The translations under genes and the position numbers were made by a program. The notes under the pieces are model-generated. The model had not been told where the DNA came from, made no database searches, and saw nothing but the letters and a program-made list of their open reading frames with translations. Source: Acidilutibacter cellobiosedens (GTDB taxonomy: Bacteria > Bacillota > Clostridia > Tissierellales > Acidilutibacteraceae). From it: a DNA stretch of 64,000 nucleotides. Of this stretch, positions 1 to 8,070 are shown piece by piece (within the stretch, counting starts at the first letter, position 1; each line of letters begins with the position of its first letter). The stretch lies in the NCBI RefSeq assembly GCF_004103715.1, contig NZ_CP035282.1, forward strand, positions 1,912,673-1,976,672, in the 5' to 3' direction.

Positions 1-1250
1 ATCCATTCTATATATAATCCGTATCCTTTCGACGGATCATTGACAAATACGTGAGTTACCGCACCTACTATCTTTCCATTTTGAATTATAGGACTTCCGC
101 TCATCCCCTGAACAATTCCTCCGGTTTTCTGCAATAGCTTCTTATCTGTAACCCTTATAATCATACTTTTTTGTTCCGGAACTGTTTGATTATAAGCTTT
201 GACTATTTCGATATCAAATTTCTCCACTTTTTCTCCGTCTATTGTACTTAAAATATAAGCTTTCCCTTCTTTAACTTCTTCTTTAAATGCAATGGGATAA
301 GCTTTTGATTTACTCAGACTATTATTGTATAGATCTCCGTATATACCAAAGGAAGTGTTCTTATTTATATCTCCTATTGTACCTTCCGTTTCATAGAATA
401 TTCCTCTTATTTCTCCCGGGCTTCCTTTTTTGCCTTGTTCTACATTAGAAATCTTAGCATTCATAATTTTGCCGTTTTCCACACTTAAAAGTTTGCCCGT
501 ATCTATATCGGTAATTCCATGACCTAATGCGCCAAATACTTTCGTATTTTCGTCATAAAATGTTAATGTTCCTATTCCCGCTGTTTTATCTCTAACCCAA
601 ATTCCCAGCCTGTAGCAATTATCCTGCATGCTCTTTACCGGTTTTACTTCGGTTGTAAAATTAGCTTTATTCCTTTCTATCTCTACTTTTATACGAGTAT
701 CTTTTAAATCATTTAAAAGTTCAACCACATGTTGAGCATCTCTGATTTTTTGACCATTTATCTTTACTATACTATCTCCTGCTTTTATTCCGGCATCCTT
801 AGCAGGATTATATTTTTTACCGTCTATACCTATAATATCTGCAACTGCAACTACCAATACACCCTTTGTATTTAACTTTACACCAATGGAATTTCCTCCA
901 GGAATTAAATAGGGTCTTTCTATTACTTTCACTTTTACATCTTTTACAGGTATTAATCCAAGTAATTTAAATTGAAACTCAGTATTACCTATTTCTATTC
1001 CATCTATACTATAAGATCTTTTAAAAGACGAATTATCTTTTTCATAACTCACCGGCTTAACTATTTGATTATTTGACTCTGTTTCGTCAAAGGTAAAGGG
1101 TAAAAGAATATCAAGAACTTTATTCTCTCCTTTAATTACATTTATTTCTACCGGTAAGCTGTAAACACTGATTAATTGTATAATGGAAATAAAAAACAAA
1201 ATCAGAAAAAAATTACAGAAAATTCTTTTATGTCTATAATGTTTAGTCAA
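1..1250 (-). CDS. spoIVB: SpoIVB peptidase, nearly complete (C-terminus cut by window edge)
   Basis: SpoIVB is the forespore-secreted serine peptidase that triggers pro-sigma-K processing in the mother cell by acting on the SpoIVFA/BofA complex. The translation shows an N-terminal membrane anchor, a central PDZ domain (around 640-900) and a C-terminal S55 peptidase domain carrying the active-site motif GMSGSP near 85-105. About 416 codons are present and the reading ends in ...YIEW at the window edge, close to the natural end. A TGA lies in frame just upstream, so the start is the TTG at 1250, preceded by GGGAG with about 10 nt spacing. It follows recN and, as in Bacillus, spo0A would be expected beyond the left edge. 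A terminator separates it from recN, so it probably has its own forespore promoter. Confidence 0.95.
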   Translation of the reverse strand, partial: MTKHYRHKRIFCNFFLILFFISIIQLISVYSLPVEINVIKGENKVLDILLPFTFDETESNNQIVKPVSYEKDNSSFKRSYSIDGIEIGNTEFQFKLLGLIPVKDVKVKVIERPYLIPGGNSIGVKLNTKGVLVVAVADIIGIDGKKYNPAKDAGIKAGDSIVKINGQKIRDAQHVVELLNDLKDTRIKVEIERNKANFTTEVKPVKSMQDNCYRLGIWVRDKTAGIGTLTFYDENTKVFGALGHGITDIDTGKLLSVENGKIMNAKISNVEQGKKGSPGEIRGIFYETEGTIGDINKNTSFGIYGDLYNNSLSKSKAYPIAFKEEVKEGKAYILSTIDGEKVEKFDIEIVKAYNQTVPEQKSMIIRVTDKKLLQKTGGIVQGMSGSPIIQNGKIVGAVTHVFVNDPSKGYGLYIEW

Positions 1251-1390
1251 TAAAAATCACTCTCCCAATCTTGCCTTTTCTATCTTCACCTCCAAAAAAA
1301 AATTTTTTGTGCAAATATAATTTAGCCTTTTTGAGAGTTAATTATTCTCTGTAATTATTTATTGATATGTAAAGCACAATAATTTTTGGA

Positions 1391-1419
1391 AAAAAAAACA
1401 CTTTAAATTATAAAGTGTT
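1391..1419 (-). terminator. intrinsic terminator after recN
   Basis: A 9-bp stem (1397-1405 with 1411-1419, loop AATTA) lies directly against the recN stop codon and is followed on the minus strand by eight T. It separates recN from spoIVB. Confidence 0.85.
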
Positions 1420-3120
1420 CTAAGTAATTTTTTTAAATTTTTTTGACATTTCCAACATTTCCTTTGCGTGAAGCTTAGTTGTATCAGTTAAATTCACTCC
1501 ACCTAAAAGTCTCGACATTTCAGCTATTCTTTCCTCATAATTAAGTATTTTAACTTTTGTGCTTGTCCTCCCATTTACGATTTCTTTTTTTATAGAAAAA
1601 TGCGTATCAGCTAATGCGGCAATCTGAGGTAAATGAGAAATACATATTACTTGACGTCCTTTTGATATTTTATAAATCTTTTCTCCTACTATTTGTGCCG
1701 TTCTTCCGCTGATCCCAGCATCTATTTCATCAAAAATTAAACAAGGTATTCTGTCGTATTTTGCAATGACCGTTTTAAATGCAAGCATTATTCTTGACAT
1801 TTCTCCTCCGGAAACTATTTTTGATAATGGTTTCAATTCTTCTCCCAAATTAGTTGAAATTAAAAATTCAATTATATCAAATCCCTCTTCTCCATAATAC
1901 TTCATTTTTTTAAAATTTATTTTAAATATAGAATTTTTTATATTCAATGTATGAAGTTCCTTTGAAATATCCGATTCTAATTTTTTAGCTATTTTTTTTC
2001 TCATTTCCGATAAAATGGTTGAATTTTTATTTAGTTCATTTTCCGTTTCCTCTATTTTTTTATTTATTCTCTCTATTTCCTTTTCATTATTAATCAGTTG
2101 ATAAAGTCTTTCCGAGATACTGTTTTTATAATTAAGTATTTCCTCTAAACTGTTCCCATATTTTTTCTTTATTTTATATATGAGATTCAGCCTTTCTTCT
2201 AAAAATGCAAGCCTTTCTTCATCGAATTCGGTATTTTCAATATAATTTTTAAGTCCTCTTGAAATGTCCTGGATTTCAAAGTTTACATTTTCCAAAGCTG
2301 ATGAATATTGATTTAAATCTTCATCATATCTCTTTACCGAATTCATCAGACTTATACTCTTATTGATTCCATCCGATACGGAAATGCTGTTATAGTCTTC
2401 CGAATCCAGTATATTTATAATCTCTCCTACATTTAAGGAAATATTTTTAATATTGGACATTTTATTGTACTCATCATATACTTTCTTTTCTTCTCCATCA
2501 GAAAGTTTAGCACTATCTATCTCCTCTATTTCATATTTTAATAAATCTATTTCTCTATCCTTTTCTTTTGAATCAATTGAAAGCTTTTTAAGCTCTCCCT
2601 TTAAAGAAACAATTTGATTATATTCTTCACTGATTTTTTTCTTTAAAATATTAAATTTATCGTCGCCGAAATCATCTATCAACTTTATGTAACTTCCTAC
2701 ATTCAGCAGGGACTGATGTTCATGTTGACCATGAATATCAATTAATTTCTGTGTCACATCATTTAGGATATTTAATGTAACCGTTTGTCCATTTATTCTT
2801 GACACACTTCTTCCAGTTGAAAAGATTTCCCTTGATAAAAGAAGGGAGTTGTTATCTTCCTTTTCAATGCCGTACTTTTCAAGAATATCATCGATTTCTT
2901 TGGAATTCTCAATATAAAACAGTCCCTCCAATATTGCTCTGTCGCATCCTGTTCTGATCAAATCCTTATTAGCTCTACTCCCCAGAATTAAATTTATAGC
3001 ATCTACAACTATTGATTTTCCTGCTCCGGTTTCCCCGGTTATAACATTTAGCCCTTCAGAAAAATTAATCTTCAGGCTATCAATAATAGCAAAATTTTTA
3101 ATATTTAATTCAACAATCAT
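1420..3120 (-). CDS. recN: DNA repair protein RecN
   Basis: RecN is an SMC-like ATPase that binds DNA ends early in double-strand break repair. The 566-residue length is normal for the family. Walker A GETGAGKS is at residues 29-36, a long coiled-coil arm fills roughly 150-370, and the ABC signature VSGGE (436-440) and Walker B CLIFDE (about 460) form the C-terminal half of the ATPase head. The ATG at 3120 has an AGGAG ribosome site. The gene follows argR by 16 nt in the conserved argR-recN-spoIVB order. Confidence 0.97.
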   Translation of the reverse strand: MIVELNIKNFAIIDSLKINFSEGLNVITGETGAGKSIVVDAINLILGSRANKDLIRTGCDRAILEGLFYIENSKEIDDILEKYGIEKEDNNSLLLSREIFSTGRSVSRINGQTVTLNILNDVTQKLIDIHGQHEHQSLLNVGSYIKLIDDFGDDKFNILKKKISEEYNQIVSLKGELKKLSIDSKEKDREIDLLKYEIEEIDSAKLSDGEEKKVYDEYNKMSNIKNISLNVGEIINILDSEDYNSISVSDGINKSISLMNSVKRYDEDLNQYSSALENVNFEIQDISRGLKNYIENTEFDEERLAFLEERLNLIYKIKKKYGNSLEEILNYKNSISERLYQLINNEKEIERINKKIEETENELNKNSTILSEMRKKIAKKLESDISKELHTLNIKNSIFKINFKKMKYYGEEGFDIIEFLISTNLGEELKPLSKIVSGGEMSRIMLAFKTVIAKYDRIPCLIFDEIDAGISGRTAQIVGEKIYKISKGRQVICISHLPQIAALADTHFSIKKEIVNGRTSTKVKILNYEERIAEMSRLLGGVNLTDTTKLHAKEMLEMSKKFKKIT

Positions 3121-3136
3121 ATATTACTCCTCCAAT

Positions 3137-3589
3137 TTAATTAAGAAAACTGGTAAGTATTTTTAATACATAATCGGTTTTTTCCTCTTTTTCAATCGCA
3201 ACAAATATAGTATCATTTCCGGCAATAGAACCTGCTATTCCATCAATTTTAGCAGTATCTATTGCTGAAGCGCAAACTTGAGCTGCTCCCGGCAATGTTT
3301 TTATTATTATTATATTTTCGGCAACATTAAAATCGATTACTGAACTTTTAAAAATCTTTATAAGCCTTTCCGTAGTCCCTTCCTTGTTATCTTCCATTAA
3401 TGCATATTTGTATTTTCCATTCTTTGATAATACTTTTACAAGTCTTAGTTCTTTAATATCTCTGGATATAGTGGCCTGCGTTATATCAATTCCAGCCCTT
3501 TTCAAATAATTAGATAAATCTTCCTGGGTTTCTATTTCAAAATTTTCAATTAGTTCAAGAATTTTGCTTTGTCGCTGATACTTTTTCAT
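3137..3589 (-). CDS. argR: arginine repressor ArgR/AhrC
   Basis: This is the hexameric arginine-sensing regulator of arginine biosynthesis and catabolism. The 150-residue protein has an N-terminal winged helix with the recognition segment TQATISRDIKELRL and a C-terminal arginine-binding and oligomerisation domain (GAAQVCASAID, IAGNDTIFVA). The start chosen is the ATG at 3589, preceded by AAGGAGG at good spacing; an upstream in-frame start at 3619 has no such site. Linkage between tlyA and recN is conserved in Firmicutes. Note that the NAD kinase gene often found here in Clostridia is absent. Confidence 0.95.
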   Translation of the reverse strand: MKKYQRQSKILELIENFEIETQEDLSNYLKRAGIDITQATISRDIKELRLVKVLSKNGKYKYALMEDNKEGTTERLIKIFKSSVIDFNVAENIIIIKTLPGAAQVCASAIDTAKIDGIAGSIAGNDTIFVAIEKEEKTDYVLKILTSFLN

Positions 3590-3625
3590 GTTTGCCTCCT
3601 TCGTACAGAAATTAATCATAATATT

Positions 3626-4429
3626 TTATAATAATTTATGAGCAGATTTAATAACTTCCTTAATCCTGCTATTGTCTACAACCTCTTCTGTCTTCCATTC
3701 CTTTTTTATAAACGATAAATACTCTGTATTTCCTTCTTTCCCTTTTATGGGAGAATAAGTCAATCCGCACATACCCATTCCTATACTGTCACAATAATCT
3801 CTTAAGCCTATTATAACATTTTCATGAATTTTATAATCTCTGACTATACCTTTTTTGCCTACATTATTTTTTCCGGCTTCAAACTGAGGTTTTATAAGGG
3901 CTACCATTTCTCCCTCTCCTTTCAATAATTCTTTAACTACGGGAAGAACCAACCTAAGGGATATAAAAGACACATCTACGGATGCGAAATCTCCTTCTAC
4001 ATCTAAATCTTCTTTTTTTAGATATCTAATATTAGTCCTCTCTTTCACAATAACTTTGGGATTATTTCTTATCTTTAAATCAAGTTGTCCATAACCTACA
4101 TCTATGGCAACTACAATACCTGCTCCCTTTTGAAGCATACAATCCGTAAATCCTCCCGTAGAAGCTCCTATGTCTAAAGCCGACTTTCCCTTTAAAGTTA
4201 TATTAAATTCATTAATTGCCTTTTCAAGTTTAAAACCACCTCTTCCAACATAGACAAGAGGGTCTTTCTTAACTTCTATAACACTGTCTTCATCTATTTT
4301 TTCTCCTGGTTTATCTATTTTTTTTGTACCAACATATACCGATCCTTCTTTAATAATCTTCTTAGCCCTTTCTCGTGAGTCAGCAAATCCCTTTTCTGTC
4401 AGCAAAACGTCAATTCTTTTTTGTATCAT
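3626..4429 (-). CDS. tlyA: TlyA family rRNA 2'-O-methyltransferase
   Basis: TlyA-family enzymes methylate ribose 2'-OH groups in 16S and 23S rRNA; older annotations call them hemolysins. The 267-residue protein has an N-terminal S4 RNA-binding domain (about 1-60), then an RrmJ-type methyltransferase fold with the SAM motif DIGASTGGFTD at 86-96, the DVSFISL segment and the LIKPQFEAGK segment. The start has an AGGAG site. It lies between oapA and argR; in Bacillus the homologue is yqxC, next to dxs. Confidence 0.93.
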   Translation of the reverse strand: MIQKRIDVLLTEKGFADSRERAKKIIKEGSVYVGTKKIDKPGEKIDEDSVIEVKKDPLVYVGRGGFKLEKAINEFNITLKGKSALDIGASTGGFTDCMLQKGAGIVVAIDVGYGQLDLKIRNNPKVIVKERTNIRYLKKEDLDVEGDFASVDVSFISLRLVLPVVKELLKGEGEMVALIKPQFEAGKNNVGKKGIVRDYKIHENVIIGLRDYCDSIGMGMCGLTYSPIKGKEGNTEYLSFIKKEWKTEEVVDNSRIKEVIKSAHKLL

Positions 4430-4439
4430 AAAACCGCTC

Positions 4440-5054
4440 CTAATATTTATCAGCTTTTTTGTTATTCTTCTTTTTTAAATCTGGAAGAAAATTAATATGA
4501 AATTTCTCTTCCATAAATTTAAAAAACTTTGAAGTCTGAATTATTATGTTGTTTTTATATTTAATTGCTATTTCTTTCCCAAAAGCCTTGCCTCCTACGG
4601 TAAGAGCTGCTATCAAAGAAGTAAAAATAACGCTAAGCATTGTCCCCCGTTTTATACTATATATATCGATTAATTCATAAATAATTGTAGTTCCCACGGC
4701 ACCACTTATTATTCCACATATATCTCCTATTACATCATTACAAAAATTTGAAACCTGTCCCGCATTTCTTATCAATTTTATTGCATATACCGCCTCGTCG
4801 ACTTTATCTGCAGCCATGGAATGAAAGGGCTTTTCTATCGCGGAAGTAATGGCTACCCCTATTATGTCAAATATGATTCCAATAAGTATTATAATTACGA
4901 GGAGTAAAAAACCCAATATTATATTCAACTCTTTTAACAGACTTTCTGAAATCAAAGTAAAAAATACAGACATTCCAAAAGTCCATAACAATATAAAGGT
5001 AATCCATTTAGTATTAAATTCATTGGAAAAAAATTTTTTCCCTCTTTTCCCCAT
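4440..5054 (-). CDS. oapA: OLE-associated membrane protein OapA (CorB/DUF21-like)
   Basis: This is a 204-residue membrane protein with four predicted membrane segments (about 17-37, 45-72, 105-130 and 137-158) and a conserved cytosolic patch that includes AIKLIRNAGQVSNFCNDVIG. It resembles the transmembrane part of CNNM/CorB magnesium proteins but lacks CBS domains. Sequence type, length and position directly after a ~600-nt untranslated gene between ispA and tlyA match OapA, which binds OLE RNA at the membrane in extremophilic and anaerobic Firmicutes and is linked to ethanol, cold and Mg2+ tolerance. The start has GGAGG. The call rests on family resemblance plus context; a plain CorB-like annotation is the alternative. 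Confidence 0.85.
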   Translation of the reverse strand: MGKRGKKFFSNEFNTKWITFILLWTFGMSVFFTLISESLLKELNIILGFLLLVIIILIGIIFDIIGVAITSAIEKPFHSMAADKVDEAVYAIKLIRNAGQVSNFCNDVIGDICGIISGAVGTTIIYELIDIYSIKRGTMLSVIFTSLIAALTVGGKAFGKEIAIKYKNNIIIQTSKFFKFMEEKFHINFLPDLKKKNNKKADKY

Positions 5055-5080
5055 TATTTTACCTCCAAGACCATATTAAA

Positions 5081-5108
5081 TAAAAAGCTGATAGCTCTTG
5101 CTATCAGC
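5081..5108 (-). terminator. intrinsic terminator at the 3' end of the OLE RNA
   Basis: A perfect 9-bp stem (5087-5095 with 5100-5108, loop of 4) is followed on the minus strand by five T. It sits between the untranslated RNA and oapA, so oapA depends on read-through or an unseen promoter. Confidence 0.85.
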
Positions 5109-5693
5109 CATAAAAGTGGCAGTATAATAGGTAAATTTTACGGCTTAAGGTCTAGTTGGATTTCCCAGATAGAAACTGCATGTCGCCATAACAGTGGTTT
5201 CCCTTTAATTCCATCTCTGCTCTGTTGCCAAAAGCAAGGCTAGATTACCATTTAGTCCGCACTGTAATCCCTAAAATACCTCTCATCTGAACAGTCTAGG
5301 AGTTTTCCTCTGACAGTCAGCCTATTTCTCAGCCTCTTTTGCAAATTAGGTTTCGATAACATAATTCTACACATTTTAGGCCTAAATCAGGTAGAATCGA
5401 ACTTATCATCCGCCTATTTCACTCAAGGCAGGCTACTATGCGGTAATTCAATTAAAACCACAAGTTTATCATGTCATAATTACTGTATAGTATTTATAAC
5501 AAGTCTCCACAAAGGCAGGGTCAACGCCTGCATGCCGTTGCAAGTCGCCCCATCCTTTTTACTCCCAGAAAAGACCCTCAACTGGGCGTCGAAAGCCTCA
5601 ACCAGGAACTTCATCGATATGCCCTTTAACGGATTTTTAGCCCCGTTTTCAAAAATAGCTGTACTGACTAGAATACTGTACCACTTCTTTGCC
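5087..5693 (-). ncRNA. ole: OLE RNA (ornate, large, extremophilic)
   Basis: About 607 nt of untranslated DNA, visibly richer in G and C than its surroundings, lie between ispA and oapA. It starts just below a consensus promoter and ends in an intrinsic terminator. OLE RNAs are about 600 nt and lie at this very place in the nusB-xseAB-ispA cluster next to oapA. Many short complementary segments are visible. A 71-codon reading frame at 5480-5695 has no ribosome site or recognisable protein and is regarded as chance. The RNA is known to form a membrane ribonucleoprotein with OapA. I could not align it to the Rfam model (RF01071), so identity rests on place, size and signals. Confidence 0.88.
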
Positions 5694-5699
5694 ATTTAA

Positions 5700-5728
5700 A
5701 TTATATCATAATAAAATTATATTTTCAA
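5700..5728 (-). promoter_or_regulatory. sigma-A promoter for OLE RNA
   Basis: TTGAAA (5723-5728) and TATAAT (5700-5705) are separated by 17 nt on the minus strand, placing transcription start near 5693. It lies between the ispA stop and the OLE RNA. Confidence 0.85.
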
Positions 5729-5739
5729 TAATAAAATGA

Positions 5740-6615
5740 TTATTTATTCCGCCCAGTTAAATAATATGCAAATTTTTCAAAAAATTTAGCTCTATTTCTG
5801 TCCTTATTCACAAAATATTTAACTATATTTATGGCATTATTGTCAAGTTCTTCAATTTCTTTTTTTGCCTCGTCAACGGTATGAAAAGATAAGTAAGTGG
5901 TTTTGGAATCATCTTCTCCGCTGTTATAGTCTAATACATCATCTTTAATTTGATAACTTACGCCAATAGCTAACCCGTACTCTTCTAATTTTTTTAATTC
6001 TTCTTCACCTGCTCCTCCGATTATTCCTCCGGAAATCAATGAGGCTTGAATTAAAGCGGCAGTTTTATTTTTATACATAAAAAAAAGCTCGTCTCTTTCA
6101 ATATTCTTTCCTTCCGATAATATATCAACTACCTGTCCTCCTACCATACCGTATATTCCTGAAGCATTTGCTATAACATTCATTGCTCTTACATACCTTC
6201 TGTAATCTTCTAATGTATGGCTTTTGTTAATAATATTTTCAGCCATGGTTTCATAGGCAAGATTTAAAAGACCGTCTCCTGCGAGTATTGCCAATGCATC
6301 TCCGAAAACTTTATGATTAGTAAGTTTCCCTCTTCTGTAATCATCGTTATCCATTGACGGCAGATCATCATGGATTAATGAATAAGTATGTATCATCTCT
6401 ATTGCCAATGCAAATGGTATTGCATCTTCATACTCTCCCTTAAAAAGCTCGCAACTTTCTAAAAGCAAAATAGGCCTTAATCTCTTTCCTCCCGTAAACA
6501 AACTATATTCCATAGCTTCTACAATCTTTTTCTGATAACTGCATTCTTTAATGACGTTTTTTAATTCTTTGTCTATAACTTCTTTCAAGTTATTCATCTC
6601 TTGTAATAAATCCAT
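5740..6615 (-). CDS. ispA: geranyl/farnesyl diphosphate synthase
   Basis: It condenses IPP with DMAPP and geranyl diphosphate to farnesyl diphosphate for isoprenoid synthesis. The 291-residue protein has the GGKRLRP motif at 42-48, the first aspartate-rich motif DDLPSMD at 83-89 and the second, DDVLD, near 220. The start has GGAGG. It follows xseB by 3 nt, the usual operon arrangement. dxs, which normally follows it, is not present here. Confidence 0.96.
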   Translation of the reverse strand: MDLLQEMNNLKEVIDKELKNVIKECSYQKKIVEAMEYSLFTGGKRLRPILLLESCELFKGEYEDAIPFALAIEMIHTYSLIHDDLPSMDNDDYRRGKLTNHKVFGDALAILAGDGLLNLAYETMAENIINKSHTLEDYRRYVRAMNVIANASGIYGMVGGQVVDILSEGKNIERDELFFMYKNKTAALIQASLISGGIIGGAGEEELKKLEEYGLAIGVSYQIKDDVLDYNSGEDDSKTTYLSFHTVDEAKKEIEELDNNAINIVKYFVNKDRNRAKFFEKFAYYLTGRNK

Positions 6616-6618
6616 TAA

Positions 6619-6855
6619 TTAGTCCTCCAAATAAAAATCATTCTCCAAAATATTTCCTTTATCATCTTTTAGTAATACTTTTACATCCCCTTCAACTTTA
6701 TTTAAAATATCAAAACAATATTTATAAAGTTCTACCCCTCTCTTGAAATTTTCAAAAGATTCTTCTAAGGTCAGATCTTTACTTTCCATTCTATCTACAA
6801 TATCCTTTAATTCCTGGAGGGCCTTTTCAAAAGACAATTCGTTATTTAAATTCAT
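6619..6855 (-). CDS. xseB: exodeoxyribonuclease VII small subunit
   Basis: This 78-residue protein is typical in length and contains the family core FEKALQELKDIVDRMES and LTLEESFENFKRG. It partners XseA in exonuclease VII, which degrades single-stranded DNA from both ends. The start has AAGGGG and overlaps the end of xseA by 14 nt, suggesting translational coupling. Confidence 0.96.
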   Translation of the reverse strand: MNLNNELSFEKALQELKDIVDRMESKDLTLEESFENFKRGVELYKYCFDILNKVEGDVKVLLKDDKGNILENDFYLED

Positions 6856-8068
6856 TTTTAAGTACCCCTTTTTGTATTTTTGCCACTTTTCCTTTTATCA
6901 TACCATCTTTTAATAAAACATTAAAGTTATCTCCGACTTTTATTTCTTCCACAGATTTTACTACCATTCCTTTATCATCATATATTACTCCATATCCCCT
7001 CTTTATAGATGACAAAGGGCTCAAAACATTCAGCTTATGCTTATATAAATCCAACTTGTTTTTTTCTTCCTTATACTTTGCCGTAAATAAAATATTTAAA
7101 TGTTTAAATATGCCATCCAAATACTGTTTATCATCATTGATGACATTTGCTGGATTAGAATTTTTAAGCCTTTTTCCCATATACTCCATCTGAACAAAAT
7201 TCCCCTTCATCACAGATAGAAAATTGGATTTTAAACTCTTATAGGAATTCTCCAGATCTTCTTTCAATAAACTCAATTTGGGAACAGCCAATTCTGCACC
7301 TGCTGAAGGAGTAGGAGCTCTTAAATCCGAAACAAAATCCGCAATAGTAAAATCTCTTTCATGGCCTACCGCTGAGATGACGGGAGTATTTAAATTATAA
7401 ATTATTCTTGCAAGGTTTTCATCATTAAAGGAAAACAGTTCCTCATAAGAACCTCCTCCTCTTCCCATAATAATTAAATCAATATCATTCCTTGAATCTA
7501 AGTACTTTAATCCTTCTATTACATTTGAAGCTGCATTTTCTCCCTGAACCAAAGACGGATATATTATAATGTCCGCAATGGGAAATCTTCTTTTAATTAC
7601 ATTTAAAATATCCTTTATTGCAGCTCCCGTAGATGAAGTAACTATTCCGATTTTTTTAGGAAAAGCAGGAATAGCTTTCTTATTTTCAATATTAAATAAA
7701 CCTTCTTTTTCTAATTTTAATTTTAAATTTTCAAAGGCTTCATATAATTCTCCGATTCCGTTTTTTTTGATATTTCTAACATATAACTGATAATCCCCAT
7801 CTCTTTCATAGACGGATATATATCCTAACGCTATAACTTTCATGCCGTCTTCCAAAGAAAAATTCAAGGATTGATTATCATTCTTAAACATTACACATTT
7901 TAGCTTTCCACTTTCATCCTTCAATGAAAAGTACATATGACCGCTGTAGTGATGTTTAAAATTAGAAATTTCCCCTTCTACACACACATTGCAAAGTATC
8001 GGGTCCCCTTGAAAAAGTCTTTTTATATAAAAATTTATTTCACTTACCTTTAAAGGTTTTATATCCAT
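6842..8068 (-). CDS. xseA: exodeoxyribonuclease VII large subunit
   Basis: This 408-residue catalytic subunit has an N-terminal OB fold (KVSEINFYIKRLF, VEGEISNFK) and the nuclease core with GIVTSSTGAAIKDIL, GRGGGSYEELFSFNDE and AVGHERDFTIADFVSD, followed by a coiled coil. The ATG at 8068 is preceded by GGGAG at 8 nt and is preferred to an upstream TTG at 8083. It begins 3 nt after the preceding gene ends. Confidence 0.96.
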   Translation of the reverse strand: MDIKPLKVSEINFYIKRLFQGDPILCNVCVEGEISNFKHHYSGHMYFSLKDESGKLKCVMFKNDNQSLNFSLEDGMKVIALGYISVYERDGDYQLYVRNIKKNGIGELYEAFENLKLKLEKEGLFNIENKKAIPAFPKKIGIVTSSTGAAIKDILNVIKRRFPIADIIIYPSLVQGENAASNVIEGLKYLDSRNDIDLIIMGRGGGSYEELFSFNDENLARIIYNLNTPVISAVGHERDFTIADFVSDLRAPTPSAGAELAVPKLSLLKEDLENSYKSLKSNFLSVMKGNFVQMEYMGKRLKNSNPANVINDDKQYLDGIFKHLNILFTAKYKEEKNKLDLYKHKLNVLSPLSSIKRGYGVIYDDKGMVVKSVEEIKVGDNFNVLLKDGMIKGKVAKIQKGVLKNEFK

Positions 8069-8070
8069 AT

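Noticed and set aside
5087-5693. tmRNA or RNase P RNA in the ispA-oapA gap
   Set aside because: Neither the CCA-ending acceptor and tag region of tmRNA nor the conserved RNase P core is visible; context and length favour OLE RNA.
5480-5695. 71-codon minus-strand frame starting MAKKWYSIL
   Set aside because: It lies inside the OLE RNA, has no ribosome-binding site and resembles no protein; its start coincides with the predicted RNA 5' end.
5740-5800. dxs located in the ispA region
   Set aside because: No thiamine-diphosphate enzyme sequence is present between ispA and tlyA on either strand.
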